Below, piece after piece: positions 34,322-34,556 of a stretch of DNA of 34,556 nucleotides (position 1 is its first letter; each line of letters begins with the position of its first letter). The notes under the pieces are model-generated. The model had not been told where the DNA came from, made no database searches, and saw only the letters and a list, made by a program, of their open reading frames with translations. A program made the translations under genes and the position numbers. The DNA comes from Deltaproteobacteria bacterium (GTDB lineage Bacteria > Myxococcota_A > UBA796 > JAFGLY01), in contig JAFGLY010000212.1 in assembly GCA_016927815.1 (NCBI GenBank), positions 1-34,556 of the forward strand. The letters are read 5' to 3'.

Positions 34322-34356
34322 GCAGGAACCTCCTGCGGGCGGGGGCACCGCAGGAG
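34322..34356. promoter_or_regulatory. Overlapping inverted repeats before the GTPase gene
   Basis: CTCCTGCGG (34330-34338) pairs with CCGCAGGAG (34348-34356) around nine bases. TCCTGC (34331-34336) can instead pair with GCAGGA (34322-34327) around ACC. The two hairpins share an arm and are mutually exclusive. They lie 38-72 bases upstream of the GTG start. A leader switch or an operator with repeated half-sites would fit; chance is possible. Confidence 0.45.
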
Positions 34357-34520
34357 TCATTGGCCCCCCGCAGGGGTGGGAGGGCGGTTGTCGGCGGACT
34401 CCTCCGCCATCGAGAACCGGGACTACCCTGCCCGCCGCGAGGCGTCCACGCCCCCTGGGAGGCCGGTGGTGTCGCTGGAGGCCAGGTCAGGGGCGAGCCC
34501 AGGTCGAAGGAGGAGGATCC

Positions 34521-34556
34521 GTGCGTCATCGTGACCAGGGCGACGAGCGCCTCGGC
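34521..34556 (+). CDS. Start of a rightward gene (partial)
   Basis: GTG at 34521 is preceded by the strong Shine-Dalgarno sequence AAGGAGGAGGATCC, and twelve codons (MRHRDQGDERLG) run open to the window edge. The product cannot be identified. It diverges from the GTPase across 236 bases that also hold the inverted repeats; nothing else was recognised there. Confidence 0.45.
   Translation, partial: MRHRDQGDERLG

Overview
The window is very GC-rich bacterial DNA with tightly packed genes, many 4-base ATGA stop/start overlaps, Sec-dependent lipoprotein leaders, Asp/Thr spacers after a lipobox, and an NtrC-type two-component pair. Together with a soluble heterodisulfide reductase (Hdr) system that uses selenocysteine, this points to an anaerobic or facultative bacterium of the deltaproteobacterial type (Myxococcota or Desulfobacterota-like). 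That placement is inference. No rRNA, tRNA or CRISPR array was seen.

Left part (1-13769), mostly envelope genes: the tail of a membrane protein; a metzincin-type zinc protease lipoprotein that appears to start at TTG; a lipoprotein with an internal duplication; a tricorn-like S41 protease; RNase HII; an SGNH hydrolase with a TPR-like insert; a zinc alcohol dehydrogenase; a tetraheme cytochrome c lipoprotein; and two membrane-anchored alkaline-phosphatase/sulfatase superfamily enzymes.

Centre (13937-26293), the main discovery: one rightward operon of korDABC (2-oxoacid:ferredoxin oxidoreductase), a tandem HdrA, a stand-alone MvhD, an HdrC/HdrB-like fusion, an HdrA-MvhD fusion, a 57-residue zinc ribbon, a second HdrC-HdrB fusion with CCG cysteine motifs, and a GNAT acetyltransferase. 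Both HdrA genes are interrupted by one in-frame TGA at the position where HdrA normally carries a catalytic-region cysteine. Each TGA is followed at the same distance by nearly the same hairpin with a GGTC apical loop, as in bacterial SECIS elements. I therefore annotate both as full-length selenoproteins (Sec62 and Sec207), not as four gene fragments. The likely role is flavin-based electron bifurcation or confurcation tied to 2-oxoacid oxidation through ferredoxin, with a thiol/disulfide-type or unknown partner at the HdrB sites. No hydrogenase, formate dehydrogenase or Flx module is present here, so the third redox partner is unknown.

Right part (26380-34556): a leftward histidine kinase/sigma54-activator pair that converges on the Hdr operon, a radical SAM protein paired with a DUF434/DUF5616 protein, a small mono-heme protein, a dynamin-like GTPase and the first codons of another gene. 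An AT-rich hairpin lies between the divergent kinase and radical SAM genes, and overlapping inverted repeats precede the GTPase.
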